From assembly GCF_013032005.1 (NCBI RefSeq), contig NZ_WQBE01000001.1, positions 558,001 to 622,000 on the forward strand: a stretch of 64,000 nucleotides of DNA, in the 5' to 3' direction. Positions within the stretch are counted from its first letter, which is position 1, and every line of letters begins with the position of its first letter. The stretch is from Ruegeria atlantica (GTDB taxonomy: Bacteria; Pseudomonadota; Alphaproteobacteria; Rhodobacterales; Rhodobacteraceae). The notes below the pieces were generated by a model. It did no database searches. It saw only the letters and a program-made list of their open reading frames with translations, and was not told the origin of the DNA. Below, piece after piece: positions 1 to 8,838 of this stretch. Made by a program: the position numbers and the translations under genes.

Positions 1-286
1 GATGAAACCGCGTGGTGAAATCGTGGTGGACGCCGGCGCAGCCCGGGCACTTGGCAACGGTAAAAGCCTGTTGCCTGCCGGGATCGTCGAAGTGACCGGA
101 GACTTTGGCCGTGGCGATCCTGTGGCCATTCTGGACCCGGAAGCGCGACGCTTGGCACAGGGCCTCAGCCGCTATACCGCGCAAGAAGCAGACGCGATCA
201 AGGGGCGAAAATCCTCGGAAATCGAGGCGACTCTGGGTTATCCGGGCAGGGCCGTGCTGATCCACCGAGACGATTTGGCGCGGTAG
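1..286 (+). CDS. proB: Glutamate 5-kinase, C-terminal end (partial)
   Basis: The gene starts before the window; about 94 C-terminal residues are visible, ending at TAG 284-286. The segment matches the PUA domain that follows the kinase domain in long-form glutamate 5-kinases: [13 protein letters not shown], then LLPAGIVEV and the closing ALHR-like block (AVLIHRDDL). ProB phosphorylates glutamate, the first step of proline synthesis. proA follows 46 bases downstream on the same strand, which supports the call because proB-proA is a conserved pair. The catalytic part is outside the window and cannot be judged. Confidence 0.9.
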   Translation, partial: MKPRGEIVVDAGAARALGNGKSLLPAGIVEVTGDFGRGDPVAILDPEARRLAQGLSRYTAQEADAIKGRKSSEIEATLGYPGRAVLIHRDDLAR

Positions 287-332
287 CCGAGCGATGTTAG
301 AACACCAAAAGACCGACTGAAAGGCATCTGAG

Positions 333-1595
333 ATGAAGGATTTCGACAGCATCCCCACACTGATGGCCGATCTTGGAAAACGCGCCAAGAAAGCCTCGGC
401 CGAATTGGCTTTTGCCAGCGCCGAACGGAAACATGCAGCCCTGATCGCCGCCGCTGATGCGGTTTGGGCCAACCGTGCCAGAATCATCGAGGCCAACAAG
501 AAAGACCTGGAATTCGGTCGTGAAAAAGGTCTGAGCCCGGCAATGATGGATCGCCTGATGCTGGACGAGGCGCGCATTCAGGGCATGGTTGACGGGCTGC
601 GCACGGTCGCGGATCAGGCTGATCCTGTGGGCGAGGTGCTGACCGAATGGGACATGCCCTCGGGTCTGCATATCCAGCGTGTGCGCACGCCTTTGGGTGT
701 GATCGGTGTGATCTATGAAAGCCGCCCCAATGTGACGGCAGATGCCGGCGCGCTGTGCCTGAAATCGGGCAACGCGGTGATCCTTCGTGGCGGGTCCGAG
801 AGCTTTCATTCTTCGGGCGCCATCCACGCTTGCCTGGTCCAAGGGCTAAAGGCCGCAAACCTGCCCGAGGATTCCATCCAACTGGTGCCGACGCGAGACC
901 GCGCTGCGGTTCAGGAATTGCTTACCCTGACGGATTATGTCGATGTTATCGTCCCGCGCGGGGGTAAAGGCCTGGTGGGGCTGGTGCAGCGCGAGGCGCG
1001 TGTACCTGTTTTCGCGCATCTTGAAGGCATCGTGCATATCTACATCGACAAAGCCGCCGATCCGCAGAAAACGCTGAACGTGGTGATGAACGCCAAAACC
1101 CGGCGGACCGGAATCTGCGGCGCAGCCGAATGCCTGTTGATCCATCAGGATGTGGTGGAAACACTGGGACGCGACGTTATCGCCGCTCTGATGGCCGCAG
1201 GTGTTGAGGTTCACGCCGAAGGCGCGCTGGCCCAGAATGGCACCGTGGCTGCGACGGTCGATGATTGGGGAAAGGAATTCCTCGACAGTATCATCGCGGC
1301 GAGACCGGTCGCTGATATTGACGAAGCCATCGCGCATATTCGCCTCAATGGCTCGGACCATACCGACTGCATCATGACCGAGGACGAGACCGCTGCTGCG
1401 CGGTTCTTCGAACGGCTCGACAGTGCAATCCTGATGCACAATGCCTCAACCCAATTCGCCGATGGGGGTGAGTTTGGAATGGGCGCTGAGATCGGCATTG
1501 CGACCGGTAAGATGCATGCGCGTGGCCCGGTGGGTGCGGCGCAGCTGACCAGCTTTCAGTATCTTGTGCGCGGGAATGGAACGACCCGGTCTTAA
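333..1595 (+). CDS. proA: Gamma-glutamyl phosphate reductase
   Basis: A 420-residue protein of full family length. ProA reduces gamma-glutamyl phosphate to glutamate semialdehyde with NADPH, the second step of proline synthesis in the cytoplasm. It has the aldehyde-dehydrogenase-like fold signatures: [14 protein letters not shown] near residues 122-135, [11 protein letters not shown] near 144-154, and the catalytic-cysteine block [11 protein letters not shown] with Cys262. The ATG at 333 has an AAAGG-like ribosome site. It lies 46 bases after proB, probably in one operon. Its TAA stop shares the bases TTAA with the stop of the convergent chpT gene, so there is no room for a terminator between them. 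Confidence 0.97.
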   Translation: MKDFDSIPTLMADLGKRAKKASAELAFASAERKHAALIAAADAVWANRARIIEANKKDLEFGREKGLSPAMMDRLMLDEARIQGMVDGLRTVADQADPVGEVLTEWDMPSGLHIQRVRTPLGVIGVIYESRPNVTADAGALCLKSGNAVILRGGSESFHSSGAIHACLVQGLKAANLPEDSIQLVPTRDRAAVQELLTLTDYVDVIVPRGGKGLVGLVQREARVPVFAHLEGIVHIYIDKAADPQKTLNVVMNAKTRRTGICGAAECLLIHQDVVETLGRDVIAALMAAGVEVHAEGALAQNGTVAATVDDWGKEFLDSIIAARPVADIDEAIAHIRLNGSDHTDCIMTEDETAAARFFERLDSAILMHNASTQFADGGEFGMGAEIGIATGKMHARGPVGAAQLTSFQYLVRGNGTTRS

Positions 1596-2188
1596 AACCG
1601 GATCACAACGCGGGTTGAGGTGGTTTCCGCCACAACCCGCCGCCCCACCGACGTGGCAGTCTTTGGCAAAAGAGCAAACTGCACCTGTGCGGGCGTGACT
1701 TTATTGGGGTATCGCCCTGTCGGCAGGTTTTTCCAAAGGTCATTATCCACATTCAGCTTGTCGGCTGATCCTGTGACCGTCCAGCTTTCACCATTTTGAT
1801 CGATGGTCACTTCGCCCCCAAAAGGCATGGCGTTTTCGCAGCACATCAACGCCAGAAATGCCAGTTTGACCTGATTACGCGGCACCGCCTCGGTCAGGTG
1901 CCAGTTGACGCGCACGCGGCCTGCGCGTTCGACATCCTTTAACAGTTCCGAGACCTCGGTTCGGCCCAAAGGCTGATCGCTGGCTGAACCAAACGCCACG
2001 CGGAAAAACCGAATCCGCGCCCCGGCACTGCCAACACTGCCCGAGATAAGTTCCATCTCAGGCCCCTGGACTGCGCCAACCATCTCAAGCAGCTCCAGAC
2101 CGTTGGTGATCGCCCCGATGGGGCTGATCAAATCGTGACAGATCCGGGACCCGATCAACTCGGCCAGGTTGACTGTGGTGTCGCTCAT
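1592..2188 (-). CDS. chpT: ChpT-type histidine phosphotransferase
   Basis: About 198 residues from the ATG at 2186-2188, which is preceded by a perfect AGGAGG; longer in-frame starts upstream lack this. The protein has the histidine-phosphotransferase helix [18 protein letters not shown] with the phospho-accepting His18, followed by a degenerate ATPase-like domain ending in TSTRVVIRF. In Caulobacter, ChpT relays phosphate from CckA to CtrA and CpdR, and Rhodobacterales keep this system to control motility and gene transfer agents. Neither CckA nor CtrA is in the window. The gene diverges from the DUF3553 gene, with only 42 bases between the starts. Confidence 0.9.
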   Translation of the reverse strand: MSDTTVNLAELIGSRICHDLISPIGAITNGLELLEMVGAVQGPEMELISGSVGSAGARIRFFRVAFGSASDQPLGRTEVSELLKDVERAGRVRVNWHLTEAVPRNQVKLAFLALMCCENAMPFGGEVTIDQNGESWTVTGSADKLNVDNDLWKNLPTGRYPNKVTPAQVQFALLPKTATSVGRRVVAETTSTRVVIRF

Positions 2189-2230
2189 GCGTACCTCCTG
2201 CTGCATCTGCCGCCGGACCGGAGCCCTCGC

Positions 2231-2413
2231 ATGACAGACCTTAATGCTATTCTTGCACCGGGCATGTACGTCCGCCACCCCGATTACCCCGATTGGGGCG
2301 TTGGACAGGTGCAGTCCAACATCGGGGGCAAGATCACCGTGAACTTTCGCGAGCAGGGGAAAGTGGTGATTGACGGAACGCGCATCGCCCTGATGCCGGT
2401 CTTTGATCTGTGA
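2231..2413 (+). CDS. Small DUF3553 protein
   Basis: A 60-residue protein starting at ATG 2231. A longer reading frame upstream would run into chpT and has no better ribosome site. The sequence LAPGMYVRHPDYPDWGVGQVQSN...GKITVNFREQGKVVIDG matches the short SH3-like domain of DUF3553, related in appearance to the C-terminal KOW/CarD-like segments of some helicases. The family has no established function that I can name. It is divergent from chpT, and a shared promoter region is likely. Confidence 0.8.
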   Translation: MTDLNAILAPGMYVRHPDYPDWGVGQVQSNIGGKITVNFREQGKVVIDGTRIALMPVFDL

Positions 2414-2510
2414 AACTGGTTTAGGAAAGGTTAACGGCCCCGCATTCCGCTCTTGTTGCCATCCCTAGGGAAACTGCGGTATCAGCGCGCAAACAAGAAC
2501 GGAACCATCA

Positions 2511-3266
2511 ATGCCGGACGCAGGCCCTTCCTTTACCGTCAAACTTGCACAGACCGAGGACGAACTGCGCGCTGCCCAACGGCTGCGCTATGACGTGTTT
2601 GTTCGCGAACTGGGCGGTGGCGGAGAGATGGTAGATCATGACGCCGGACTGGAGCGCGACAAGTTCGATCCGTATTTTGATCACATGCTGGCGATAGACG
2701 ACCTGACAGGCGAAGTTGTTGGCGTTTACAGGCTATTACCGGGCGAACGTGCTGCGGAACTGGGGCAGTTTTATTCCGAAGATGAATACGATCTGACTGT
2801 TTTGAAGCAAAGCGGTCGCAAGCTGTTGGAACTCGGCCGTTCATGCGTCCACCGTGACTATCGCGGGGGCACTGCCATGTATCACCTGTGGAACGGATTG
2901 GCGGCCTATGTAAACGAGCGTGATATCGAAGTTCTGTTCGGTGTCGCCAGCTTTCACGGAACGGATGTTCAGGAATTGGCGCAGCCCTTGTCGATGCTGC
3001 ATCACAACCATCTCGCGCCGCCTGATTTGAGGGTGAGGGCACAACCAGAAGTATTTGAATCCATGGATCTTGTTGCGCCCGCGGATCTGGATCGCCGAGC
3101 TGCGATGGTTCAGGTTCCGGCATTGATCAAGGCCTATCTTCGCCTAGGGGGTTTCGTGGGAGAAGGCGCGTTCATCGACCATTCATTCAACACCACTGAT
3201 GTTTGCCTGATCCTCGATACGGCCCGCATGAACGAGCGGCAGAAACGCATCTATGGCGGGGCATGA
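2511..3266 (+). CDS. olsB: L-ornithine N-acyltransferase (GNAT-type)
   Basis: A 251-residue protein of the OlsB family. OlsB transfers a 3-hydroxyacyl group from acyl carrier protein to the alpha-amino group of ornithine, giving lyso-ornithine lipid. Visible signatures are the N-terminal AQRLRYDVFVREL block, the central VVGVYRLL and LELGRSCVHRDYRGG segments typical of the acetyltransferase fold, and GVASFHG near residue 143. The gene overlaps olsA by 14 bases, as expected for the olsBA pair. No Pho box is seen upstream, although ornithine lipids are phosphate-regulated in some relatives. Confidence 0.92.
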   Translation: MPDAGPSFTVKLAQTEDELRAAQRLRYDVFVRELGGGGEMVDHDAGLERDKFDPYFDHMLAIDDLTGEVVGVYRLLPGERAAELGQFYSEDEYDLTVLKQSGRKLLELGRSCVHRDYRGGTAMYHLWNGLAAYVNERDIEVLFGVASFHGTDVQELAQPLSMLHHNHLAPPDLRVRAQPEVFESMDLVAPADLDRRAAMVQVPALIKAYLRLGGFVGEGAFIDHSFNTTDVCLILDTARMNERQKRIYGGA

Positions 3267-4107
3267 ATTGGTGAACGAACCGCTTTGGAACAGCGAGGAT
3301 GAACCAGACCCCATCAAACTGGGGTTGATGGGGTGGATGTTGGTTTTTCTCCGCGGATTACCACTGGCCGTATTGGTGTTTGGAGGTTTGCTAGTTCTAT
3401 TGGTGCTGCGCTTGATCGAGCGTCCGTTGTACGGCGTGCGCCGCCCCGTAACGCCGTTTATTTCGCAATTTGTCTGCCGCAATGCGTTTCGGATCCTCGG
3501 GATACGGTTTCGAACCTCGGGCGAACTGATGCAACAGCGCGGCGCTGTGGTTGCAAATCACACGTCGTGGCTGGACATTTTCGCCTTGAATGCGCGCAAG
3601 CGCGTCTATTTCGTGTCCAAGGCCGAGGTGGCCAAATGGCCCGGTATCGGCTGGCTTGCCCGTGCAACAGGAACCGTGTTCATCGAGCGGGACCGCAAGA
3701 AAGCAAGAGAACAGACAAGAATATTCGAAACTCGCTTGAAAGCTGGTCATAAGCTGCTGTTTTTCCCCGAAGGGACCTCGACCGACGGGCAGCGCGTTTT
3801 ACCTTTTAAAACAACTCTTTTCGCCGCGTTCTTCGCAGATGAATTGCGAGATTTCATGTATGTGCAGCCAGTCTCGGTTGTGTATCACGCGCCCAAAGGG
3901 CAGTCTGATCGGTTTTATGGCTGGTGGGGAGATATGGATTTCGCCCCACACCTTTTGAAAACGCTGGGTGCGCGCGGGCAGGGTGCGGTTGAATTGATTT
4001 ATCATGCACCGGCCAAGGTTAGCGATTTCGAAAGCCGCAAGGCGCTGGCCGCATATTGTGAAGAGTCCGTGCGCCACGCGCACGCACTGGCACGGCTTGA
4101 AAAATAA
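3253..4107 (+). CDS. olsA: Lyso-ornithine lipid O-acyltransferase
   Basis: A 284-residue member of the PlsC acyltransferase family. OlsA adds the second acyl chain to lyso-ornithine lipid and may also act on lysophosphatidic acid. It shows the catalytic NHTSWLD motif (His103, Asp108), the substrate-binding FPEGTS motif at about 171-176, and a hydrophobic N-terminal membrane segment at about 26-52. The start lies inside the end of olsB, with a 14-base overlap that implies coupled translation. Two hairpins follow the stop before rpsB. It could be named plsC from sequence alone; the olsB partner decides for olsA. Confidence 0.9.
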   Translation: MAGHELVNEPLWNSEDEPDPIKLGLMGWMLVFLRGLPLAVLVFGGLLVLLVLRLIERPLYGVRRPVTPFISQFVCRNAFRILGIRFRTSGELMQQRGAVVANHTSWLDIFALNARKRVYFVSKAEVAKWPGIGWLARATGTVFIERDRKKAREQTRIFETRLKAGHKLLFFPEGTSTDGQRVLPFKTTLFAAFFADELRDFMYVQPVSVVYHAPKGQSDRFYGWWGDMDFAPHLLKTLGARGQGAVELIYHAPAKVSDFESRKALAAYCEESVRHAHALARLEK

Positions 4108-4187
4108 GGGCGAAAAGCCCTTGCGCTAGCCGAAAACCTGCCGTATACGCGCGCCATTCAAACCCGCAGGCGGGGTTTGGGCTTTTT
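4106..4187 (+). terminator. Hairpins between olsA and rpsB
   Basis: The first hairpin pairs 4106-4111 with 4117-4122 and has no T-run. The second pairs 4160-4167 with 4170-4178 (one bulged G) and is followed by TTTTT at 4183-4187, as in an intrinsic terminator. It probably ends the olsBA transcript. It could also belong to a leader of rpsB, which starts 86 bases later. Confidence 0.6.
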
Positions 4188-4273
4188 GAGGGAGACATCC
4201 TCATTAAGACCGCCGGTTGGAGCATCTGCTTCTTTCACCCCCGCCCAGGCGTAAACCGGAAAAGGAAAATAGC

Positions 4274-5074
4274 ATGGCTCTTCCCGAGTTCACCATGCGT
4301 CAGCTGCTGGAAGCTGGCGTTCACTTTGGTCACCAGACACAGCGTTGGAATCCCCGCATGGGCCCGTTCATCTACGGCTCGCGCAATGGCATCCACATCA
4401 TGGACCTGACTCAGACCGTTCCGATGCTGGATCAGGCTCTGCAGGCTGTTCGTGACACCGTCGCAAAAGGTGGCCGCGTTCTGTTCGTTGGAACCAAGCG
4501 TCAGGCCGCCGGCCCGATCGCCGAAGCAGCTGAAAAGTCGGCTCAGTACTACATGAACCACCGCTGGCTGGGCGGCACGCTGACCAACTGGAAAACCGTT
4601 TCCCAGTCGATCAACCGTCTGAACCAGATCGACGAAGCCATGGAATCGGGCGCCGAGGGCCTGACCAAGAAAGAGCGTCTGGGCATGGAACGTGACCAGG
4701 GCAAACTGCAGGCTTCGCTGGGCGGTATCCGCGAAATGGGCGGCGTTCCTGATCTGCTGTTCGTCATCGACGTCAAAAAAGAAGCACTGGCCATCGCCGA
4801 AGCCAACAAACTGGGTATCCCGGTTGTGGCTGTTGTCGACACCAACTGCTCGCCCGACGGTGTTGATTACATCATTCCCGGCAACGACGACGCGGCGCGC
4901 GCGATTGCGCTGTACTGCGATCTGGCCGCACGGGCCGCTCTGGACGGTATGACCGCGCAGATGGGTGCAGCAGGCGTTGATCTGGGTGCGTTCGAAGAAG
5001 CTCCGGTTGAAGAAGCCGTTGCGGAAGAAGCACCCGCAGAAGAAGCCGCGCCGGAAGCCAAAGCCGAAGCGTAA
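4274..5074 (+). CDS. rpsB: 30S ribosomal protein S2
   Basis: A 266-residue protein starting [20 protein letters not shown], the standard S2 start, with ATG at 4274 after AAAGGAAAATAGC. S2 family blocks are clear: [16 protein letters not shown], the [13 protein letters not shown] segment and [23 protein letters not shown]2 binds the small ribosomal subunit at the head-body junction. An acidic Ala/Glu-rich tail ([18 protein letters not shown]) extends the C-terminus, as in other alphaproteobacteria. tsf follows, the usual rpsB-tsf arrangement. Confidence 0.98.
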   Translation: MALPEFTMRQLLEAGVHFGHQTQRWNPRMGPFIYGSRNGIHIMDLTQTVPMLDQALQAVRDTVAKGGRVLFVGTKRQAAGPIAEAAEKSAQYYMNHRWLGGTLTNWKTVSQSINRLNQIDEAMESGAEGLTKKERLGMERDQGKLQASLGGIREMGGVPDLLFVIDVKKEALAIAEANKLGIPVVAVVDTNCSPDGVDYIIPGNDDAARAIALYCDLAARAALDGMTAQMGAAGVDLGAFEEAPVEEAVAEEAPAEEAAPEAKAEA

Positions 5075-5099
5075 GCTGCCCGTCACCTAAATGACATAT

Positions 5100-5120
5100 G
5101 GGGCAGGGTAGACCTGCCCC
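5100..5120 (+). promoter_or_regulatory. Strong hairpin between rpsB and tsf
   Basis: GGGGCAGG (5100-5107) pairs perfectly with CCTGCCCC (5113-5120) over a 5-base loop. Only AATTCCGTTT follows, so it is a poor terminator. It may be a processing site or an attenuator that sets the ratio of S2 to EF-Ts. Confidence 0.5.
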
Positions 5121-5150
5121 AATTCCGTTTGAATTGAGGAGAGCCAAGAG

Positions 5151-6026
5151 ATGGCAATCACAGCAGCAATGGTTAAAGAACTGCGCGACTCGACCGGCGC
5201 AGGCATGATGGACGCGAAAAAAGCGCTGACCGAAACCGAAGGTAACATGGACGAAGCCGTTGACTGGCTGCGCACCAAGGGCCTGGCCAAGGCGGCCAAG
5301 AAATCGGGCCGTACCGCTGCAGAAGGTCTGGTCGCTGTTCACGTCAACGGTGGCAACGGTGTTGCTGTCGAAGTGAACTCGGAAACCGACTTTGTCGCGA
5401 AAAACGCCGAGTTCCAGGAAATGGTTGGCAAGATCGCGTATGCCGCAGAAGGCGTCGACAATGTCGAGGCGCTGCTGGCTGCTGATCTGGGTGGCAAGAA
5501 TGTTGCGGACACCCTGACCGACAAAATCGCCACCATTGGTGAGAACATGTCGGTCCGTCGTATGGCCAAGCTGTCGGGCGACACTGTTGTGTCCTATGTC
5601 CACAATGCGGCCACCAACGGCATGGGCAAAATCGGTGTTCTGGTTGCTCTGTCTGGCGGCGATGAAGCCATCGGCAAACAAGTTGCAATGCACATCGCAG
5701 CCGTGAACCCGGCGGCCCTGTCCGAGGCAGACATGGACCCGGCTGTTGTTGAAAAAGAAAAGCAGGTTCAGATGGACATTGCCCGCGAATCCGGCAAGCC
5801 GGAGCAGGTGATCGAAAAGATGATCGTTGGTCGCATGAAGAAATTCGTCGCGGAATCCACATTGCTGAACCAGTCTTTCGTTGTGAACCCTGACCTGACC
5901 GTTGAAGCAGCGGCGAAAGAGGCAGGCGCAACCATCACCGGCTTTGTCCGTCTGGAAGTTGGCGAAGGCATCGTTGTCGAAAAAGAAGACTTCGCAGCAG
6001 AAGTTGCCAAAGCCGCACAAGGCTAA
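5151..6026 (+). CDS. tsf: Elongation factor Ts
   Basis: A 291-residue protein of full length. EF-Ts exchanges GDP for GTP on EF-Tu during translation. The family signatures are present: the UBA-like N-terminus [20 protein letters not shown], the [10 protein letters not shown] block near residue 77, and the [11 protein letters not shown] segment of the core. The start follows GAGGAGAGCC. It is the second gene of the rpsB-tsf operon and is closed by an intrinsic terminator at 6068-6098. Confidence 0.98.
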   Translation: MAITAAMVKELRDSTGAGMMDAKKALTETEGNMDEAVDWLRTKGLAKAAKKSGRTAAEGLVAVHVNGGNGVAVEVNSETDFVAKNAEFQEMVGKIAYAAEGVDNVEALLAADLGGKNVADTLTDKIATIGENMSVRRMAKLSGDTVVSYVHNAATNGMGKIGVLVALSGGDEAIGKQVAMHIAAVNPAALSEADMDPAVVEKEKQVQMDIARESGKPEQVIEKMIVGRMKKFVAESTLLNQSFVVNPDLTVEAAAKEAGATITGFVRLEVGEGIVVEKEDFAAEVAKAAQG

Positions 6027-6067
6027 GAAAGCATTCCCGAACTCTGCAGAGTTCGGGGAGCCAAAGA

Positions 6068-6098
6068 AACCGGTCGCGCAAGTCGTGACCGGTTTTTT
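6068..6098 (+). terminator. Terminator of rpsB-tsf
   Basis: AACCGGTC (6068-6075) pairs with GACCGGTT (6087-6094) and is followed by a T-run to 6098. Confidence 0.85.
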
Positions 6099-6122
6099 CA
6101 GGCCACTCAAGCCATTAGCCAA

Positions 6123-6204
6123 TAAAAAAGGACGCACTCGCGTCCTGAACCTTTCTGAAAAGGTATGAGGGGCCCCGCATGATGGGGATGGTCGAGGCCC
6201 CTCA
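6123..6204 (-). terminator. Minus-strand terminator with upstream hairpin (3' end of luxR transcript or small RNA)
   Basis: Read on the minus strand, AGGACGC (6146-6140) pairs with GCGTCCT (6135-6129) and runs into TTTTTTATT, a good intrinsic terminator. Just upstream on that strand, TGAGGGGCC (6204-6196) pairs with GGCCCCTCA (6174-6166). The 386 bases between tsf and the luxR-type gene hold no convincing gene. They do hold these two hairpins and an 11-bp inverted repeat at 6381-6404. The structured RNA may be the luxR 3' UTR or a separate small RNA. Confidence 0.55.
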
Positions 6205-6380
6205 AAATTCCGACAAACTGACGCGGACAAATAGGCGCCTTTGTGTCAGAGCGATTGGAGAGCCTTGGTATTACAAAGATCCAACCAAATGTTCCCTGGC
6301 TAAAGCCACCACTCACGGAACACTCTCACTTTGCAACCAGCCCCCCAGATTGGAAAGTCATGATTTCCTTACCTAGGGTA

Positions 6381-6404
6381 AATTGACGCTCCTGAGCGTC
6401 AATT
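6381..6404 (-). terminator. Perfect 11-bp inverted repeat after luxR-type gene
   Basis: AATTGACGCTC (6381-6391) and GAGCGTCAATT (6394-6404) are perfect inverted repeats separated by two bases, starting 9 bases after the stop of the luxR-type gene. There is no long T-run, so it could be a 3' stabilising hairpin or a protein-binding palindrome rather than a terminator. Confidence 0.5.
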
Positions 6405-6412
6405 CTCGGACC

Positions 6413-7168
6413 TTAGACCTCCATAACGAACATCTGATTCTGTAGTGACGCCTTCAGAACGGCCTGAGCGGTGGTTTCCACCGACAGCGCCTCGCGCGCC
6501 AATCGCAAATGCTTTTCGACCGTAGCCGATGTCAGCCCCATCAATAGGGCAATGTCCTGGGTGGTCTTGCCGTCACCGACCCATTGCAACGCTTCACGCT
6601 GGCGCTTGGTCAGCGCTCGGTTCGGCGCGTTATAGGGCAGGGTAAGGATTTTAAGATGCGCAACATTGTTCATCAGCAGGATATCGTCACCATGCTCATC
6701 CCACATCGCATCCACTTCGTCCTGGCTGGTCGCATTTCCTGCGGAAAGGGAAATCGCCCCCTTGGAGCGCATCGAAACCGAGGTGAAACTGACCGTATAT
6801 CCGAACGCAACGCCGTGCTTTCGATTGAATTCCAGAACGTCCAGTTCTGGCTGTGTTAATCCGCGGTTGGACACCAAATCCTGGGCGATATTCCAACTGG
6901 CGGCACCTTCGTTGCTTAGCGCCCATTTCAACATCGGAGCATGAAAATACAGGCCACCACGCAGGAAACCATCCAGATAGGACTTTCCATGATTGGTCAG
7001 AATCACGAAATCCTCTGGATCACCCAGCGATGTCTCGGTGCGGTATTGGGTGTAGCCATAGATCAGCCGATCAAACCCGTATTCGGCCATCTGACGGCAA
7101 TGGGCGTCCCAAAGCTCTTCCAAAGTTTTGGTATAGCTGAGAAAGTGCAGGTATTCGCTCAGCTTCAT
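6413..7168 (-). CDS. LuxR-type regulator with autoinducer-binding domain (orphan)
   Basis: A 251-residue protein from ATG 7168. Residues of about 10-165 resemble the autoinducer-binding domain (FDRLIYGYTQY, HAPMLKWAL, SMRSKGAISLSAGN). Residues of about 185-250 form a LuxR helix-turn-helix: LTKRQREALQWVGDGKTTQDIA and TSATVEKHLRLAREAL. Such proteins bind DNA and often sense acyl-homoserine lactones. No luxI synthase gene is nearby, so it is a LuxR solo candidate. Its ATG overlaps the aroQ stop as ATGA, so translation is coupled to aroQ. The ligand and the target genes cannot be read from the sequence. Confidence 0.88.
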   Translation of the reverse strand: MKLSEYLHFLSYTKTLEELWDAHCRQMAEYGFDRLIYGYTQYRTETSLGDPEDFVILTNHGKSYLDGFLRGGLYFHAPMLKWALSNEGAASWNIAQDLVSNRGLTQPELDVLEFNRKHGVAFGYTVSFTSVSMRSKGAISLSAGNATSQDEVDAMWDEHGDDILLMNNVAHLKILTLPYNAPNRALTKRQREALQWVGDGKTTQDIALLMGLTSATVEKHLRLAREALSVETTAQAVLKASLQNQMFVMEV

Positions 7169-7614
7169 GCAGTCGACCCGCCTTTCAGTTGCGCCGCCAA
7201 TCCGTCCAGAGCCATCACATAGCCTTGCGGGCCAAAGCCACAAATCTGGCCGATCGCCACCTTCGAGATATAGGACACGTGCCGGAATTCTTCGCGGGCA
7301 TGGATGTTGGACAGGTGGACCTCGATCATTGGAAGTTCAACGGACGCAATCGCATCCATCAGGGCGATTGAGGTATGCGTATAAGCACCTGCATTCAGAA
7401 CAATGCCGTCCTGATCCCCCTTGGCCGCGTGGATGGCATCAATCAGGGCACCTTCGTGGTTTGACTGAAAGCACGACACGTCCAGACCGATGGAAGATCC
7501 GTGGCTGACGCACAGATTCTCAACCATCTCCAGCGTGGTGCTTCCATAAACCTCAGGTTGTCGGGTGCCCAAAAGGTTCAGGTTCGGGCCATTCAAAATC
7601 AGAGCTTTGTGCAT
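7165..7614 (-). CDS. aroQ: Type II 3-dehydroquinate dehydratase
   Basis: A 149-residue protein of full family length from ATG 7614. AroQ dehydrates 3-dehydroquinate to 3-dehydroshikimate in the shikimate pathway. All type II blocks are present: NGPNLNLLGTRQPEVYG with Arg18 and catalytic Tyr23, FQSNHEGALID, NAGAYTHTSIALMDA, and PMIEVHLSNIHAREEFRH with the catalytic His region. It is the first gene of a two-gene unit with the LuxR-type regulator, joined by a 4-base overlap. A DAHP synthase of the same pathway lies further along at 26.3 kb. Confidence 0.96.
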   Translation of the reverse strand: MHKALILNGPNLNLLGTRQPEVYGSTTLEMVENLCVSHGSSIGLDVSCFQSNHEGALIDAIHAAKGDQDGIVLNAGAYTHTSIALMDAIASVELPMIEVHLSNIHAREEFRHVSYISKVAIGQICGFGPQGYVMALDGLAAQLKGGSTA

Positions 7615-7707
7615 TATTTCACTGTTCCCATACCAGTTTCTTAAACGCGAACAGGTGGGAATGTCCACCGGCCAACGCGCGTATAGGGCGAGCGATTAAA
7701 GAAACCG

Positions 7708-8721
7708 TCAATCATGTTCAGCCCTTGCAGGCATTGTCACCACGATTTTACCAAGGGCAGAACGGTTGGCCAGATGAGTCAGAGCTTTGGAGGCAAGGTC
7801 GAACGGATATTTGGCGCTGATCCGCGGTTTTATACGAGCATCGACGTATAACTTGAACAAATCATTCACATTTTTAGAATGCCCTACAGGATCACGTAGC
7901 ACCGATGCGCCCCAAAAAACCCCTACAATTTGGCAGCTTTTCAGCAATGGCAGGTTCAGAGGTATTTTGGGAATGCCCGCCGGGAAACCGATCACAAGAT
8001 ATCGCCCGGCCCAGGCCATACTACGCAGCGCAGGTTCCGCATAATCTCCACCTACAGCATCATAAACGACATTTACACCTAACGGCCCTGCCAAATCTTT
8101 GATTCCCGATGAGAATTCTTTTTGTGCCTCTTTGTTCATCTCACGGGAGTAGATAAGCGTTTCATCCGCCCCCAAATCTCGGCAAAAATCCGCTTTGTCT
8201 GGCGATGAGACTGCGGCAATCACACGTGCACCCATGGCCTTGCCCAGCTCGATCGCGGCAGACCCGACCCCTCCAGCAGCGCCCAGCACCAACAGGGTTT
8301 CCCCGGGCTGCAGGGCAGCGCGGTCTTTCAACGCGTGATAGGACGTGCCGTAGGTAAAGACAAAGCAGGCCGCATCCTCGTATGGCATCGAGCCTGGGAA
8401 TTTAATGGCGGTTGCAGCGGGGATTGTTAGATGTGTTGAAAACCCGCCATGCCCGGTCAGCGCCAGAACACGGTCTCCAACGTTGAAACCGGTCACACCT
8501 TCGCCAATGGCCAGAACGTCCCCGGCGATTTCACCGCCCGGCGCAAAGGGGCGGGGTGGCTTGATCTGATAGAGGTCCTGAATGATCAGTGTGTCGGGGA
8601 AATTAACGCCCGCGGCCCTAACCCCGATCAGCAATTCGCCTTTACCCGGTACTGGATCAGGCAGGCTGGTCAGCTCTAGTGTATCTGGCCCGCCCGGCGC
8701 GACGCTGAGTAAAGCTTGCAT
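7708..8721 (-). CDS. NADPH:quinone oxidoreductase-like MDR protein
   Basis: A 337-residue medium-chain dehydrogenase/reductase. The N-terminal half has the GroES-like fold with GVRAAGVNFPDTLI and PFAPGGEIAGDV. The C-terminal Rossmann domain carries LVLGAAGGVGSAAIELGKAMGA for NADPH. No zinc-ligand pattern is seen, in line with quinone-reductase or enoyl-reductase-type members. The substrate is not known. It diverges from the SDR gene at 8839. Confidence is high for the family and low for the substrate. Confidence 0.9.
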   Translation of the reverse strand: MQALLSVAPGGPDTLELTSLPDPVPGKGELLIGVRAAGVNFPDTLIIQDLYQIKPPRPFAPGGEIAGDVLAIGEGVTGFNVGDRVLALTGHGGFSTHLTIPAATAIKFPGSMPYEDAACFVFTYGTSYHALKDRAALQPGETLLVLGAAGGVGSAAIELGKAMGARVIAAVSSPDKADFCRDLGADETLIYSREMNKEAQKEFSSGIKDLAGPLGVNVVYDAVGGDYAEPALRSMAWAGRYLVIGFPAGIPKIPLNLPLLKSCQIVGVFWGASVLRDPVGHSKNVNDLFKLYVDARIKPRISAKYPFDLASKALTHLANRSALGKIVVTMPARAEHD

Positions 8722-8838
8722 ATTAATCCCGTTATCCCTGTTATTCGGATATGAGGAGCTTTGGCGCGGACCAATGAGTTGTCAAGAAATCAACCATTTC
8801 CCAGACGTGCCTATAGCCACTTTACCGAGGAGCAGACC

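Noticed and set aside
3277..3291. LexA-like site GAAC-N7-GAAC
   Set aside because: It lies inside the olsA coding sequence and fits chance; no SOS gene is near.
4217..4273. Longer start of rpsB
   Set aside because: The 19 extra residues match no S2 protein; MALPEF at 4274 is the family start with a good ribosome site.
4872..6230. Long minus-strand frame opposite tsf
   Set aside because: Shadow frame without start site or family motif.
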